Assembly (NCBI GenBank): GCA_039704465.1
Contig: JASFAU010000009.1
Span: forward strand, 434,001-498,000
Direction: 5' to 3'
Origin: Plasmodiophora brassicae
Lineage: Eukaryota > Endomyxa > Phytomyxea > Plasmodiophorida > Plasmodiophoridae
DNA length: 64,000 nt
This document shows positions 46,314 through 58,957 of this stretch, one piece after another (position 1 is the first letter of the stretch; each line of letters opens with the position of its first letter). The notes under the pieces were generated by a model. It was given only the letters and a program-made list of their open reading frames with translations. It made no database searches and had not been told where the DNA came from. The translations under genes and the position numbers were made by a program.

Positions 46314-47866
46314 TCACGTGTCTATGGTCGCAGGAGCAATCCTGGCGGAGGCATCCTTGTTTCTTTCAGGGCTCGCGCTCCGGGATGCAAAGGGCACTAG
46401 GGATGACGGCATATATGACCGAGCGAGCATGTCGAAGATGCTGGAACGAGGACGAAATGCGCTGATGAACGTGAAGCATTGCACGGCGCCCATCGTGACC
46501 GTCAGCGTGTAGAGCATAAAGTAGTATCCCACATTGACCGCGTTCAGGGCGGTAAACAGTATTTGAGTCAACAGAACGGCAATCCCCATTGCCCCGGAGG
46601 TCGCGACACGACGCGCAAATTGAAGGCTGCGGGCGCGTTCCACAATCGATATCTTGTCGTTCGTCAGCAGTGCGTTCGAGACCGCCGTCCCGTATTTGAT
46701 AAATAGAATGGATGCAGGAATGTTCATCAGGAAATAGATTGTCTGAGTTCGTCATGCGGTCAGCAGATTCCCGTCAAGCGTCAAAGAAACACGTCAATGA
46801 CCCACCGAGAGGTACGTTACGTTGAAGTACTCATGCCAGGTCAGAGCAGCTACGAACGTACCGATTTCGTCAATGGTGAAGATGACCCCGAGAACGCCCA
46901 GTAGCGAATACATGCCAAGCCTGTGCGGCGTACTGACCGCCTTGCCCTGCATCAGGTGCTCGTGCATCGCCATGCCGATAGCCGCCGTCCCTGCAAATTG
47001 GACTGGAACGAACGACGTCATGAGAATTCGATAGAAGGGCCTAGAAAACAGTTGCAGATTGTAGAAAGCAGCGTTCGCGAACCACAACATGCGAATAGTG
47101 GACGACACCAGTGACGTCGTGAACACTGTGCACGGGAAGAGCGGGATAACGCGCAAATGGCCTTCCTCACCTGCGCAGCCAATCCGCTGATGCTAAGCAG
47201 GGGTCGGCGTCATTTGGAACCAGGGGACTTACTGATGCCGAATGCAGCGAATTTGTAGATAGCAGCAACTATGTTGACGACATTAACGAACCAGGCGACG
47301 GCGAAGGCGGCAACGGCGCCAGGTTCCGCGAATAGCGCCGAAGCCGACGTGCCTTCCTGGATATCGCACGAGTCCAGGACTGCGGTAATCGGCCCGGGAC
47401 GATTGCGAACGTCATCCATGGACGGCAATGCGTCAATGCCATCGAGAATGACCAGCGGCGTGGCCGAGAGATGTTCACCGGGGTGGATGCCGCCCCTGTC
47501 ACGTTCCAGCCACGCCTCCGAGCTGGCTATGGTAGGCATCTTCGTCGATACCATGACCACGCCGGCGCATGCGTTGGACTGACAGGCTCTGGCCCAGGCG
47601 AATGAATTACTATAGACATCGTAGTCGACGACAATAATCGTTCCCGCGATTTCGGCAGCTAGGCCCGACGGGTCGGAACCGTCCACGAAATGAAGATGGC
47701 CGGCGACTGAGAAGCTGGTGTTGGCGAGGCGGTACGTTGCAGTCTTCATCGTGACCGTACAAGACGTGTTACCGACAGCGTACGACGCCGTCAGTTTGCC
47801 CTCGGACCCCCATGTACACAGCAGAAGGCAAACGACGAAACCTATTGCCATCGTCGATGACCGCAT
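46314..47866 (-). CDS. PA-7TM array copy B
   Basis: Exons 47233-47866, 46806-47170 (365 bp) and 46314-46742; 475 residues. Signal peptide (MAIGFVVCLLLCTWGSEG; starts 47866 or 47851). Ectodomain block HFVDGSDPSGLAAEIAGTII, FAWARACQSNACAGVVMV. After TM1 the splice gives FGISEEGHLRVIPLFPC where other copies have DREGxLRAIPPYPC. Exon 3 begins TIYFLMNIPASILFIKYG and ends in an Ala/Ser-rich tail. Introns are 62 and 63 bp. One of the more diverged copies. Confidence 0.85.
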
Positions 47867-48393
47867 ATGTGCCAGCTAACCTATCAACATAGGTACGGCT
47901 TACCCATCGAACACACCTACAGCGGCAGCTCTAACGTTGTTTTGTTGACAAATACGATATTGCAACAAGGACCAGGGTTCACCTGCTGGCCGGCACTCCA
48001 GCAATATCATCAGCCACAACGATCATCGAAACGACGACGAGGGCCAGAGAAGCTGACTTTGGTGTGGAGGTACGCTGCAGTCCCTATCGTCACCGCAATC
48101 GAGTACGTCGTACACCGGCTTGCCTTCTAACCCCCATATGCACAGCAGAAGGCAAGTGACCTTCGAATGCCGCCATCAACCTCACCGTCTAACACGTCAA
48201 CTAATGTTCACCGTAATGGCCCACGACATCTCTTGCCTTTTCGCTATTCGACCGTGTCCACGCCAGTGCTGGTCAGAACAGGATCCGGAGCAAGGGCCAC
48301 AGTTTCTTTTTATTGATGCGGCGGGAAGGAACGAGATGAACATGAGAGGATTAGGTGAAAACGGTACAAAGAACGAGGGTGGACGATGATGCG
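47867..48393. other. Spacer between array copies B and C
   Basis: About 530 bp without a supported gene. A minus-strand AATAAA lies at 48309-48314, 80 bp past the stop of copy C. Confidence 0.45.
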
Positions 48394-49972
48394 TTAAAGA
48401 GCGTTGTTGGCCATGTGTGGACCGGTCACGATGGCGGTCGCGGTCACAGTCCTTTCGGCAGCTGGCTGGGCTGCATCTTTCGACTTGTCGTCGCTTGTCG
48501 TCCTGGGAATGCTCGAAATAAGACCCGATGGCAGGTACGTTTCGGCCAGTGTGTCGAAGATGCTGGAACGCGGGCGGTATGCGATCAGGAATGTAAAACA
48601 CTGGATGGCGCCCATCGAAACCGACAGCGTGTACAGCATGACGTAGTGCGACACACTGTTGGTGGACATGGAGATGAACATGATCTGGGTAAGAAGAAGG
48701 ACAACGCCGACCACGCCAGAGATGGTGACACGACGTGCGAACTGAAGGCTGCGGGCACGTTCCACAGTCGAGATCTTGTCATTGTTCAGCAGCGCCCTCG
48801 AAACTGCCGCACCGTATTTGATGAACAGAATCGACACTGGCGTGTTCATCAAGAAGTAGAACGTCTATGAGCAATCCAATATATCAGCTGGACTATTCCT
48901 GTGTGCCGAAAGCGTGCTAGTCGACTAACCGAAATGTAGGTTACGTTGAAGTATTCGTGCCATTTCAGAGCGGCCAGGAAGGTGCCGACGATGTCGACAG
49001 TGAAAACGATGCCAAGTACAGACAGGAGCGAGTAAACTGCGGCCTTGTGCCTCACGCTGACTGCTTTGCCCTGTTTCAGGTGATCGTGCATTGCCATACC
49101 AATGGCGGCCGTCCCCGCGAATCCGATTGGAATGAATACCGTGATCAGAACTCGGTAAAACACTTTCGAAAACGATTGTAGGTTGTAGAACGCGGCATCA
49201 GCGAACCACAGCATGCGGAAGATGGAAGACACCAATCCCGTTGTGAAGACAATCGACGGATAAAGTGGAACCGCCCGTAGGTTCCCGTCACGATCTGCGA
49301 TGAAGGTAACCGCTGGTGTCAGAGCACAAACGCTTCTAATAGGGACCAACGCGGCCCACCGATTGCGAATGCGGCAAACTTGTATAGGGCACCGGCCATG
49401 TTGACAACGTTGATGAGCCATGCGATAACGAACGCGAAGGTGGCGCCAGGGGACTCGAACAACGCTGACGCCGAAGTTCCGTCAACGATGTCGCTCGAGT
49501 CCATCACGGCGTGAATCGAACCCGGACGACTGCGAACTTCATCGGCCGATGCCAAGGCCTCGTAACCATCGAGGATAACGAGCGGCGTTGTTGAGATCTG
49601 CTCGCCGGGCGTCACCGTTCGATCGGCCTCGATCCATGCTTCCAGGCTTGTCACGGTCGGGTTCACTCTTGTTAGCATGACCACGCCGATGCATCCACAA
49701 GCCTGGCAGGCTCTGGCCCAGGCGAATGAATTTCCATGTGCATCGTAGTCGGCGACAATGATTGTTCCCGCGAATTCGCTCCCTAGTCCGGACGGATCGG
49801 AGCCGTCCACGAAACGTATAGGGCCGACGACTGAGAAGCTGGTATTGCCATGACGGTACGTTGCCGTCTTGATCGTCACCGTAGTGGACGTGTTACCCAG
49901 AGTGTATGTCGCCATCAGCTTCGCGTTGCAGGTCGAAAAGCACAGTATCAGCCAGATGCAGAGCAGCATCAT
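48394..49972 (-). CDS. PA-7TM array copy C
   Basis: Exons 49360-49972, 48930-49294 (365 bp) and 48394-48864; 482 residues. Signal peptide MMLLCIWLILCFSTCNA; ectodomain IRFVDGSDPSGLGSEFAGTI, FAWARACQACGCIGVVML (three cysteines). Exon 2 encodes DREGxLRAVPLYP-type text then three membrane segments. Exon 3 begins TFYFLMNTPVSILFIKYG. Tail ends NNAL, as in copies D and E, which suggests recent shared ancestry or gene conversion. Introns 65 and 65 bp. Confidence 0.86.
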
Positions 49973-50989
49973 TGGCAGCGCCTCTATTGGCAAGGTAGTT
50001 GGAGCTTGACGGATGAAATATCAATATATATTGGTACACCAAAGGCAATCGGATCGGTTCGTTTGCCTACCTACGTAGGGCTTAACGATCGAAATCAGTG
50101 TTTAGATACTTGCAATTGGAATCTCCTTACCATGATTTTACATGCGCCGCCATATGAGGGGAGTGTTCGGGCGCCTTTAATTTCGAACTTGTTATATGAA
50201 TACAAACTGTGGAACTGAGCACCATACATACAGTCTGTGGCAGTCAGCACCTAGAGTGTGGGACAAACACTACCATAGGTACTCGGATATATCCTGCCAA
50301 CTCCAATTATCTCCAAAGACGGGTTTATGCAGTGGGTTTCCTCGCAATGCGACACGAGTCTTGGCGCCACAACCGAGTGAAGTTCTCGATACCCGCTGGC
50401 CGTACTGGTGCTTTCCGTAGGTTGCTCCCACGTACGCGGTTGGTAAATCCAAGCGGGCTAACTGCAACGTTTGTTTCGGCGGCGTGTTTTGGCAACAGTT
50501 TAGGGACGCCCTGCAGGTCTCACAATGGGCAAACGTGGCCCGCGTGATCCCAGTTCGGAAGACATGGCCCGTGTCCCCAACAAGTCTATCGTGCTTAAAA
50601 GTACGTGAACCCTTCATATATGCTGACACAGCATCGAGGCCAGGGTTCATACGCGCGTGCCCCTGGGTGGGTAGGCATTACAGGCACAAGGGCGATCCGG
50701 GGCGAGCGGCACAGGTGTCCGTCCTGGCGTTGCGACGAGAGGAGTCGCCGGCACTGGACATTGTCAACTGCTGCCCTCTCCACGTAGACACGTCAACATC
50801 GCGAACGAGCTTCGCCGCCTTGTTAAAGATGGCCCTGATTCAACGTTCGTCAATGACGTCGTTCTTATCAGGTCGAATGCCATTACTCGTTATGCAAAGC
50901 ACACAAAAAACTACACCTAGGGCGGTAACAATTGGGGGCACAAACTTTATTCAAAATGGCTCGGGATACAAATTGAGTACTCGTGGGGG
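49973..50989. other. Spacer between copies C and D with a coding-like relic
   Basis: About 1 kb. A plus-strand frame around 50790-50922 reads RRHVNIANELRRLVKDGPDS, then VNDVVLIRSNAITRYAKHT, and ends at a TAG. It looks protein-like but has no definable start or upstream exons. A minus-strand AATAAA at 50946-50951 lies just past the stop of copy D. Confidence 0.35.
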
Positions 50990-52527
50990 TTACAGAGCAT
51001 TGTTGATCGCCCGAGGTTTGGCCACCATTGATCGTGCATATGTCGGGAAATTCTTAGATTTTTCATCGTTCGTGGCCCTAGGCATTGAGGAGAGAAGCGC
51101 CGATGGCAGGTAGGCCTGAGCGAGTGTGTCGAAGATGCTGGAGCGCGGACGGAACGCTAAGATAAACGTATAGCCCTGAATGGCGTCCAGTGTGACCGCA
51201 AGCGTGTACAGCACAAGGTAGTGCGATACACTGTTCAACGACATGACGATAAAGAGGACCTGCGACAGTAATACACCAATGCCAACCACTCCGGACACGA
51301 TCACGCGACGCGCGAACTGAAGGCTGCGGGCTCGTTCCACAGTCGAGATCTTGTCATTCTTCAACAGGGCATTCGAAACGGCGATCCCGTACTTGATAAA
51401 CAGAACCGAAACGGGAATGTTCATCAGGAAATAAAATAACTGCAGAAATCATTAACAACCCATGCACATAGAACAGACGTGGTACTCGTGCATACAGCTA
51501 GGTACGTCACGTCGAAGTATTCGTGCCAAGTCACTGCTGCCGCGAAAGTGCCAACAATGTCGACCGTGAAGACGATGCCCAGAACCGAAAGCAAGGAGTA
51601 CACAGTGACCTTGTGCTGCATGCTGACTGTCTTACCTTGATTTAGGTGGTTGTGCATCGCCATGCCAATGGCGGCCGTCCCCGCGAACCCGATCGGAATG
51701 AACAACGTTAACAGGATTCGGTGAAAGACCTGAGAGAACGATTGCAAGCTGTAAAACGCAGCGTCGGCGAACCACAGCATTCGGAGCGTGGACGATACAA
51801 GCCCCGTCGAGAATACAATACACGGGTACGGCGGAATGGCGCGCAGATTCCCCTCACGGTCTGTGGGACTGGTTAACCAGCAGAGACGCATTTGGAAATA
51901 GCAGAACGTACCGATTGCGAATGCAGCAAATTTGTATACGGCAGCGGCCATGTTCACAACGTTGACGAGCCAGGCGACGACGAACGCGGCGGTGACGCCT
52001 GCAGAACCGAATGCCACTGACGCTGACGTGCCGTCCATGATGTCGCTCGAGTCCATCGTGGCAATAACCGGTCCGGCTAGACGGCGGACATCCTCCATGG
52101 AGGTCAAAGCATCATTGCCATCGATAATGACGAGTGGCACCGCTGATATCTGCTCGTTGCGGCTGGCGGCCCTGTCGGTCACGGCCCAGGCATCCAGGCT
52201 GGTGATGGTTGGGTTCACCCTCGTCAGCATCACCATTCCGATGCACCCACGTGATTGACAGGCTCGCGCCCATGCAAATACGTTCCCATACGCATCGTAG
52301 TCGGCAACAAGAACGGTCCCAGCGACGTCATCGGCGAGGGCGGACGGGTTTGGTCCGTCGCAGAAACGAAGGGGGGCAGAAACTGAGAAGCTCGTATTGC
52401 CATGACGAAACGTGGCCGTCTTGACAGTGACCACGATGGACGTGTTTCCTACGTCGTAGGTAACCAGCAGCTTGCCGTGGCACATGCCAAGGAGCAGCAG
52501 GGTGAAAGCGCCGAGAAGCAAGGCCAT
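50990..52527 (-). CDS. PA-7TM array copy D
   Basis: Exons 51912-52527, 51496-51860 (365 bp) and 50990-51439; 476 residues. Signal peptide MALLLGAFTLLLLGMCHG; ectodomain LRFCDGPNPSALADDVAGTV, FAWARACQSRGCIGMVML. The first intron (51 bp) happens to be free of in-frame stops, so exons 1 and 2 look continuous; conserved splice sites and the other copies show it is an intron. Exon 3 begins LFYFLMNIPVSVLFIKYG. Very close to copies E and F; these three are the most recent duplicates. Confidence 0.88.
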
Positions 52528-53159
52528 TGCACGCAGCTGACTTGCGATTTTAACCGAAATGCTAAGTGGTACGCCGCGGGGCGATCGGCGATCGGCTATA
52601 TCGTGCATGCCGAGTCAATGTACTAGGGCAACACTACAGGCGCATACGCGGTTGAGGTACGATCACATATCGCTGGAACTGTCTCGAGGCGCCCGGGCTG
52701 CACGTCCGCGACATCATCGATGAACACAACGACGGGCCGGATGGAGCTGACCTCTTACATCATTGCGGCCGCCTACACCAGCAATGGCTTTGTGACATGT
52801 ACTGGAAGGTGGAGAACGATCGCCTCCGTGTTATCGAAAGGCACCAATATATTCTCCGCGGTTCACGACGAAATGTCGAGCCGCACGACGACAACCTGGA
52901 CATTAACCTCAATCGAGATCGGTTGGTCCGGCTACCGGCCCCCAGCTTCATCCGTGGTCCGAGGAACACGTTCCAGCGCTACCTCAACACCTGCGCTATA
53001 CCTGGGCCCTCCTGCATTTCTTATAACCATGACGGCAACCCCTGAATGGGAGGAAATCCGATCCTCTCTAGTGCAGTACAAAAAGACTACACGAAGGGGG
53101 GGGGGGGGGGGCAAACTTTATTCAAAATGGCTGACGGGATACAAATAAGTACAGGTGGG
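52528..53159. other. Spacer between copies D and E with a coding-like relic
   Basis: About 630 bp. A plus-strand frame around 52700-53044 reads VRDIIDEHNDGPDGADLLHH, then MYWKVENDRLRVIERHQYI and RGPRNTFQRYLN, protein-like but without family or start. It is followed by a 16-base run of G (53096-53111). A minus-strand AATAAA at 53117-53122 serves copy E. Confidence 0.35.
53096..53111. repeat. Poly-G run (16 G)
   Basis: Uninterrupted G tract on the plus strand directly downstream of the copy E poly(A) signal. Confidence 0.85.
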
Positions 53160-54696
53160 TTACATAGCACTGTTGATCGCCCCAGATTCGGCCACGGTCG
53201 CTCGTGCAGTTCTCGGGAGATTCTTGGATTTTTCATCGCTCGTGGTCCTAGGCAGTGAGGAGAGAAGCGCCGATGGCAGGTAGGCCTGGGCGAGTGTGTC
53301 GAAGATGCTGGAGCGCGGGCGGAACGCTAAGATAAACGTATAGCATTGAATGGCGCCCAGTGTGACTGCAAGTGTATACAGCGCGAGGTAGTGTGATACA
53401 CTGTTCAATGACATGGCGATAAAGAGGACCTGCGACAGTAACACAACAATGCCAACCACTCCGGATATGGTCACGCGACGCGCGAACTGAAGGCTTCGGG
53501 CTCGTTCCACAGTCGAGATATTGTCGTTCTTCAACAGGGCATTCGATACGGCGATCCCGTACTTAATAAACAGAACCGAAACGGGAAAGTTCATCAGGAA
53601 ATAAAACGACTGCAGAAGTCATTAACAACCCATGCACATAGATCAGACGTGGTACTCCTCACATACAGAGAGGTACGTCACGTCGAAGTACTCGTGCCAA
53701 GCCACTGCTGTCGCGAAAGTTCCAACAATGTCGACCGTGAAGACGATGCCCAGAACCGAAAGCAAGGAGTACACAGTGACCTTGTGCTGCATGCTGACTG
53801 TCTTACCCTGATTTAGGTGGTCGTGCATCGCCATACCAATGGCGGCCGTCCCTGCGAACCCGATCGGAATAAACAGCGTTATCAGGATCCGGTAAAAAAC
53901 CTTAGAGAACGATTGCGAGCTGTAAAACGCAGCGTTGGCGAACCACAGCATTCGGAGCGTGGACGATACAAGCGCCGTCGAGAATACAATACACGGGTAT
54001 GCCGGGATGGCGCGCAGATTGCCCTCACGGTCTGTGGGACTGTTACCAGCAGAGACACACATGAACATAGCAGAACGTACCGATTGCGAATGCAGCAAAT
54101 TTGTATACGGCAGCCGCCATGTTCACAACGTTGACGAGCCAGGCGACGACGAACGCGGCGGTGACGCCTGCAGAACCGAAGGCGACTGACGCTGACGTGC
54201 CGTCCATGATGTCGCTCGAGTCCAACGTGGCAATAACACGTCCGGCTAGACGGCGGACATTATCCATGGAAGTCAAAGCATCATTGCCATCGATAATGAC
54301 GAGTGGCACCGCTGATATCTGCTCATTACGACTGGCGGCCCTGTCGGTCTCGACCCAGGCCTCCAGGCTGGTGATGGTTGGGTTCACCCTCGTCAGCATC
54401 ACCACTCCGATGCATCCGCGTGACTGACAGGCTCGCGCCCATGCAAATGCGTTCCCATACGCATCGTAGTCAGCGACAAGAACCGTCCCAGCGACGTCAT
54501 CGGCGAGGGCGGACGGGTTTGGTCCGTCGCAGAAACGAAGGGGGCCAGAAACTGAGAAGCTCGTATTGCCATGACGGAACGTGGCCGTCTTGACAGTGAC
54601 CATGATTGACGTGTTGCCTACGTCGTAGGTAACCAGCAGCTTGCCGTGGCACATGCCAAGGAGCAGCAGGGCGAAAGCGCCGAGAAGCAAGGCCAT
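53160..54696 (-). CDS. PA-7TM array copy E
   Basis: Exons 54081-54696, 53667-54031 (365 bp) and 53160-53609; 476 residues. Signal peptide MALLLGAFALLLLGMCHG, ectodomain LRFCDGPNPSALADDVAGTV, FAWARACQSRGCIGVVML, then seven membrane segments. Exon lengths are identical to copy D (616, 365 and 450 bp). The first intron is 49 bp and the second 57 bp. An upstream in-frame ATG exists (54831), but the conserved signal peptide supports 54696. Confidence 0.88.
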
Positions 54697-54889
54697 TGCA
54701 CGCAGCTCACCAGGCGACTTTAACAGAAATGCTAAGTGGTACGCCGCGGAGCGATCGGCTATATCGTGCATGCTGAGCCAACCTATTAGAACAACAACTC
54801 TGATGAATACTCGGATGAGGTAGGAGTTCATATCGCTGGAACTGTGTTACAGGCAATTCCCTGTTCGTTCAAGCCCGCATTGCATTTCA

Positions 54890-55545
54890 TGGAGTTGGTG
54901 GATATATCCGGGCAAGTGAGTGCAAGAGGCTGGGACGCGGACGGAATGCCATAACGAACGCGAAACACTGGAGGGCACCCAGAGTAGCGGACAAGGTGTA
55001 CAGAACGAGATAGTAGGAAACGCTGACGGTGGACACGGGAAAAATATGAACCGAGTGAGTAGAACAAATAGGCCGATCATGCCAGAGATGGTGAAACGAC
55101 GTCCGAACTGAAGGCTGCGTGCGCGCTGCCCAGCCCAGGCCTTATCGTTCTTGAGCAGGGCTTTTGGTCACCGCCGTCCCGTACTTGATAGAAAGGATTG
55201 ACGCGGGGATGTTGACCACGAAATACAGCACATGCAGAAGGCGTTAGTACCACAGGCCTGCACGTCGTACTCTTTCTGATTGCCCAGGCCGAAATGTAGG
55301 TAAGGTGCGATACTCATTCTAAGTCAGCGCTGCCGCGAATGTGTCAGCCAGGTCGATCGCGAAAACGGTGCCCAGTGCTGTCAGCAGTGGATAGACTGTA
55401 AACTAATGCCACGCGATGACTGGCTTCAACTGCCCCAGATGGTCGTGCATGGCCATACTGATGGCGGCCGTTGCAAACTTGCAGTAAACGTAACCGGAAT
55501 GAACGTCATGATCGCGATTCGGTAGCGGTAAGAACGCTTTTGCGG
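54890..55545 (-). pseudogene. Broken PA-7TM copy (exon 3 and part of exon 2)
   Basis: 54890-55235 aligns base for base with exon 3 of copy G (57490-57836), and 55236-55500 with its second intron and part of exon 2. The copy is frame-shifted (for example an extra T in cttttggtcacc against ctttggatacc) and lacks the first exon and the exon 2 start. It interrupts the array between copies E and F. It resembles the G/I subfamily, not its D/E/F neighbours, so it was moved or left behind by unequal exchange. Confidence 0.85.
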
Positions 55546-55657
55546 CTCGCGCGCCGGGCGCTGTGGACGGCGGCAACGGGATGGCATTGCACGAAGGGGC
55601 GGCAACAATTGGGGACACAGAATATATTCAAAATGATACAGTTGAGTACACGTGGGG

Positions 55658-57201
55658 TTACATAGCATTGTTGATCGCCTGAGGTTCGGCCATCATTGCG
55701 GTCGCTCGTGCAGTTTTCGGGAGATCCTTGGAGTTTTCATCGCTCGTGGTCCTAGGCAGTGAGGAGAGAAGCGCCGATGGCAGGTATGCATGGGCGAGTG
55801 TGTCGAAGATGCTGGAGCGCGGGCGGAACGCTAAGATAAACGTATAGCATTGAATGGCGCCCAGGGTGACCGCAAGTGTGTACAGCACGAGGTAGTGTGA
55901 TACACTGTTCAATGACATGGCGATAAAGAGGACCTGCGACAGTAATAGAACAACGCCAACCACTCCGGACACGATCACGCGACGAGCGAACTGAAGGCTG
56001 CGGGCTCGTTCCACAGTCGAGATGTTGTCGTTCTTCAACAGGGCATTCGAAACGGCGATCCCGTACTTGATAAACAGAACCGAAACCGGAAAGTTCATCA
56101 GGAAATAAAACGACTGCAGAAGTCATTAACGACATATGCACATAGAACATACGTGATACTGCTCACATACAGATAGGTACGTAACGTCGAAGTATTCGTG
56201 CCAAGTCACTGCTGCAACGAAAGTGCCAACAATGTCGACCGTGAAGACGATGCCCAGAACCGAAAGCAAGGAATACACAGTGACCTTGTGCTGCATGCTG
56301 ACTGTCTTGCCCTGCTTTAGGTGGTCGTGCATCGCCATACCAATGGCGGCCGTCCCCGCGAACCCGATCGGAATGAATAACGTGATCAGGATCCGGTAAA
56401 ATACCCTAGAGAACGATTGCAAGCTGTAAAACGCAGCGTCGGCGAACCACAGCATTCGGAGCGTGGACGATACAAGCGCCGTCGAGAATACAATGCATGG
56501 GTACGGCGGAATGGCGCGCAGATTGCCCTCACGGTCTGTGGGACTGGTTACCAGGAGAGACACATTTGAAAATAGCAGAACGTACCAATTGCGAATGCGG
56601 CAAATTTGTATACGGCAGCGGCCATGTTCACAACGTTGACGAGCCAGGCGACGACGAACGCGGCGGTGACGCCTGCAGAACCGAATGCCACTGACGCTGA
56701 CGTGCCGTCCATGATGTCGCTCGAGTCCATCGTGGCAATAACCGGTCCGGCTAGACGGCGGACATCCTCCATGGAGGTCAAAGCATCATTGCCATCGATA
56801 ATGACGAGTGGCACCGCTGATATCTGCTCGTTGCGGCTGGCGGCCCTGTCGGTCTCGACCCAGGCATCCAGGCTGGTGATGGTTGGGTTCACCCTCGTCA
56901 GCATCACCACTCCAATGCATCCACGTGATTGACAGGCTCGGGCCCATGCAAAGGAGTTCCCATACGCATCGTAGTCGGCGACAAGAACCGTCCCAGCAAC
57001 GTCATCGGCGAGGGCGGACGGGTTTGGTCCGTCGCAGAAGCGAAGTGGGCCAGTAATAGAGAAGCTCGTATTGCCATGACGAAACGTGGCCGTCTTGACC
57101 GTGACCATAATTGACGTGTTGCCTACGTCGTAGGTAACCAGCAGCTTGCCGTGGCACATGCCAAGGAGCAGCAGGGCGAAAGCGTCGAGGAGCAAAGCCA
57201 T
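55658..57201 (-). CDS. PA-7TM array copy F
   Basis: Exons 56586-57201, 56171-56535 (365 bp) and 55658-56113; 478 residues. Signal peptide MALLLDAFALLLLGMCHG; ectodomain as in D and E (LRFCDGPNPSALADDVAGTV). Exon 3 begins with the same SFYFLMNFPVSVLFIKYG text as copy E and ends in a short tail differing from D and E by a small insertion. Introns 50 and 57 bp. Nearly identical to copies D and E over most of its length. Confidence 0.88.
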
Positions 57202-57489
57202 TTCACGCAGCTCACCAGGCGACTTATGCCGAAATGCTAAGTGGTACGCCGCGGAGCGATCGGTGATATTATGCATGCTGAGCCAATCTATTAGAACAAC
57301 CGTACTGACCAATACGCGGTTGAGGTCGGAGCTCATATCGCTGGAACTGTATCGAGGCGTTCGTCTACAGGCTCACCCAACTACCAATATCCTCCACTCC
57401 ATGACAAGTAGCTAGCATAGTGCTCCCTCGACACCTGGTGGTGCTACAGTTACAGACCATTCCCTGTCCGTTCAAGCCCGCATTGTATT

Positions 57490-58957
57490 TCATGGAGTTG
57501 GTGGATATATCCGGGCAAGTGAGTGCAAGAGGCTGGGACGCGGACGGAAGGCCATAACGAACGTGAAACATTGGAGGGCACCAAGCGTAGCGGACAAGGT
57601 GTACAGCATGAGATAGTACGACACGCTGATGGTGGACATGGGAATAAATATGAACTGAGTGAGTAGAACAAATAGGCCGATCACGCCAGAGATGGCGACC
57701 CGACGACCGAACTGAAGGCTGCGTGAGCGCTCGCTAGCCGAAACCTTATCGTTCTTCAGCAGGGCTTTGGATACCGCCGTCCCGTACTTGATGAACAGGA
57801 TTGACGCGGGGACGTTGATCCCGAAGTAAAACACCTGCAGAAGGCGTTAGTACCACTCGCCTGCACTTCATTATACTCGTTCTGATTGCGCAGACCGAAA
57901 TGTAGGTCAGGTTGAGATACTCATGCCAAGTCAGCGCTGCTGCGAATGTGCCAGCCAGGTCGATCGCGAAAACGAGGCCCAGTGCTGTCAGCAGCGAATA
58001 AACGGCAACCTTGTGCCTAGTGCTGACTTGCTTCAACTGCATCACGTGGTCGTGCATTGCCATGCCGATGGCGGCCGTTGCGGTAAACGTAACCGGAATG
58101 AACGCCGTGATCGCGATTCGGTAGACGGGTTTTGACAGCCCTTGTAACTGGCTGAAGGCGGCGTTGCCGAAAAACAGCAAACGAATCGTAGACGCAACCA
58201 GCACCGTCACAAACACGGTACTCGGGTAGAGCGGAACGGGTCGCAGCTTGCCTTCGCTATCTGTGGGGCAATACACACGACGTGTTATTACCGGGCACGC
58301 ATCCAATGCAAATGGTCACGGAAGCCAACCGATTGCGAATGCAGCGACCTTGTAGGCGGTAGTGATCACGTTGACAACGTTGACGAACCAGGCGATACCG
58401 AACGCGACTGTTGCCCCTGGACCCGCGTACACCACTGACATCGACGTGCCTTCTACGATATCGCTCGAGTCCATCGTGGCGTAGACCGGTTCGGATTGAC
58501 GGCGAACTTCATCGATGGATGCCAAGGCTTCCTTGCCGTCGAGAATGACAATTGGCGTCGGCGAGATCTGCTCACTGGGGCGAACGGCCCGGTCAGCCTG
58601 GACCCATGCTTCCAGGCTCGACACGGTCGGGTCGATTCGCGTTACCATGACCACGCCGACACACGCTTGAGACCGGCAGGCTCTTCCCCATGCGAACGCG
58701 TTCTCGTATGCCCCGAAATCAACGACGATAATCGTACCGGCAATTTCCTTGCCGAGGTCGGACGGGTCAGATCCGTCCACGAAACGAAGGCGGCCGGCGA
58801 CTGAGAAGCTGGTGTTGGCGTGGCGGAACGTGGCAGTCTTCATCGTGATCGCCGTGGACGCATTGCTAGCAGGGTAGGTGGCGATCAGCTTCGCTGTCGA
58901 TAGCTTGAGGCACAGCAGGGCGAGAACGCCGAGGCGCACGACCAATATCGGCGCCAT
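57490..58957 (-). CDS. PA-7TM array copy G (short C-terminus)
   Basis: Exons 58330-58957, 57896-58260 (365 bp) and 57490-57834; 445 residues. Signal peptide LGVLALLCLKLSTA; ectodomain LRFVDGSDPSDLGKEIAGTI, FAWGRACRSQACVGVVMV. Exon 2 reads DSEGKLRPVPLYPS, and its membrane segments differ from those of D-F (FFGNAAFSQLQGLSKPVYRI). Exon 3 begins VFYFGINVPASILFIKYG, but the tail diverges after FVMAFRPR and stops about 35 residues earlier than in other copies (LARIYPPTP). Founder-type member of the G/I subfamily. Confidence 0.85.

Noticed and set aside
51424..52608. A single 394-residue exon covering exons 1 and 2 of copy D
   Set aside because: The middle 51 bp is the same intron seen in all other copies; it merely lacks an in-frame stop here.
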